DNA from: Paraglaciecola sp030730205
GTDB taxonomy: Bacteria; Pseudomonadota; Gammaproteobacteria; Enterobacterales; Alteromonadaceae
Length of the DNA stretch: 64,000 bases
NCBI RefSeq assembly: GCF_052119645.1
Contig: NZ_JBGQOM010000004.1
Coordinates: forward strand, 1-64,000
Reading direction: 5' to 3'
Positions 63,770 to 64,000 of the stretch are shown in pieces. The position numbers were made by a program, and so were the translations under genes. Under the pieces are notes generated by a model. It did not search any database. It was not told where the DNA came from and saw nothing but the letters and a program-made list of their open reading frames with translations. The stretch's first letter is position 1. The number at the start of each line of letters is the position of its first letter.

Positions 63770-64000
63770 ATGGCGATTATCTTAGGCATTGATCCCGGCT
63801 CGAGATTGACCGGTTATGGCATTATTAAACAGCTTGGGGCTAAAACAGAATATTTGGGTAGTGGCTGTATTCGTATGCAAGGTGATCCTCTTGCGCCAAG
63901 ATTAAAACAAATATTTGACGGCGTCAGTGAAATTATCACGCAGTTTAGGCCTACTGAGTTTGCGATTGAGCAAGTTTTTATGGCTAAGAATCCTGATTCG
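63770..64000 (+). CDS. ruvC: Holliday junction resolvase RuvC (5' part, cut by window end)
   Basis: The first 77 codons of ruvC run to the window end. The N-terminus MAIILGIDPGSRLTGYG carries catalytic Asp7, and FAIEQVFMAKNPDS carries the conserved acidic Glu region. AAGGG lies before the ATG. The 3' end and the expected ruvAB lie outside the window. Confidence 0.95.
   Translation, partial: MAIILGIDPGSRLTGYGIIKQLGAKTEYLGSGCIRMQGDPLAPRLKQIFDGVSEIITQFRPTEFAIEQVFMAKNPDS

Overview
The window is chromosomal DNA of a gammaproteobacterium with a single-polar-flagellum lifestyle, most likely an Alteromonadales member (Glaciecola, Paraglaciecola or Alteromonas-like). The call rests on the polar regulators FlrA, FlrB and FlrC with FlhF and FlhG, a Vibrio-type ParC/ParP chemoreceptor-array positioning pair, and the run cheW - DUF2802 - aspS - nudB - ruvC. 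The exact genus is inference.

Layout. 1-672: intergenic DNA with a 77-bp direct repeat and a candidate FliA (sigma28) promoter. 673-4238: flagellin, flaG, fliD, fliS and a fliT-like gene. 4377-29496: a 25-kb flagellin glycosylation island. It starts with a complete pseudaminic acid pathway (pseB, C, F, I, G, H) interleaved with a GT9-type protein. Next comes an acyl carrier protein / adenylating ligase / short-chain reductase cassette, then a GT2 - UDP-galactopyranose mutase - GT2 group. After that an increasingly A/T-rich run holds unusual carbohydrate enzymes: a HAD multidomain protein, several glycosyltransferase-like proteins, a methyltransferase and a STELLO-like protein. The island ends with a giant Maf (DUF115) flagellin glycosyltransferase on the minus strand. 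29707-30510: a second, divergent flagellin. 30707-34875: flrA, flrB, flrC. 35218-48921: fliEFGHIJ, fliKLMNOPQR and flhB. 49091-60760: flhA, flhF, flhG, fliA, cheY, cheZ, cheA, cheB, parC, parP, cheW. 60839-64000: DUF2802 protein, aspS, nudB and the 5' part of ruvC. All genes except maf are on the plus strand.

Regulation. Four sigma54 promoter candidates with intact GG-N10-GC cores precede flrB, fliE, fliK and flhA. This fits the FlrA -> FlrBC -> basal body/export hierarchy. Three sigma28-like candidates with the exact 11-base spacer precede the first flagellin, the GT2/glf group and the methyltransferase group. This suggests that parts of the glycan machinery are timed with late flagellar genes. 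Strong intrinsic terminators follow the second flagellin, flrA and flrC.

How the genes fit together. The Pse pathway would make CMP-pseudaminic acid, the ACP cassette may supply an acyl decoration, and glf plus a neighbouring WDD-motif transferase suggest galactofuranose. Maf would attach nonulosonate to flagellin. The most unusual items are a C-terminal Rossmann-like module shared by three consecutive, otherwise unrelated proteins, an internal duplication in Maf, a triple repeat in CheA, and a 32-codon leader ORF coupled to fliK. No tRNA, rRNA, CRISPR array, insertion sequence or prophage was seen.
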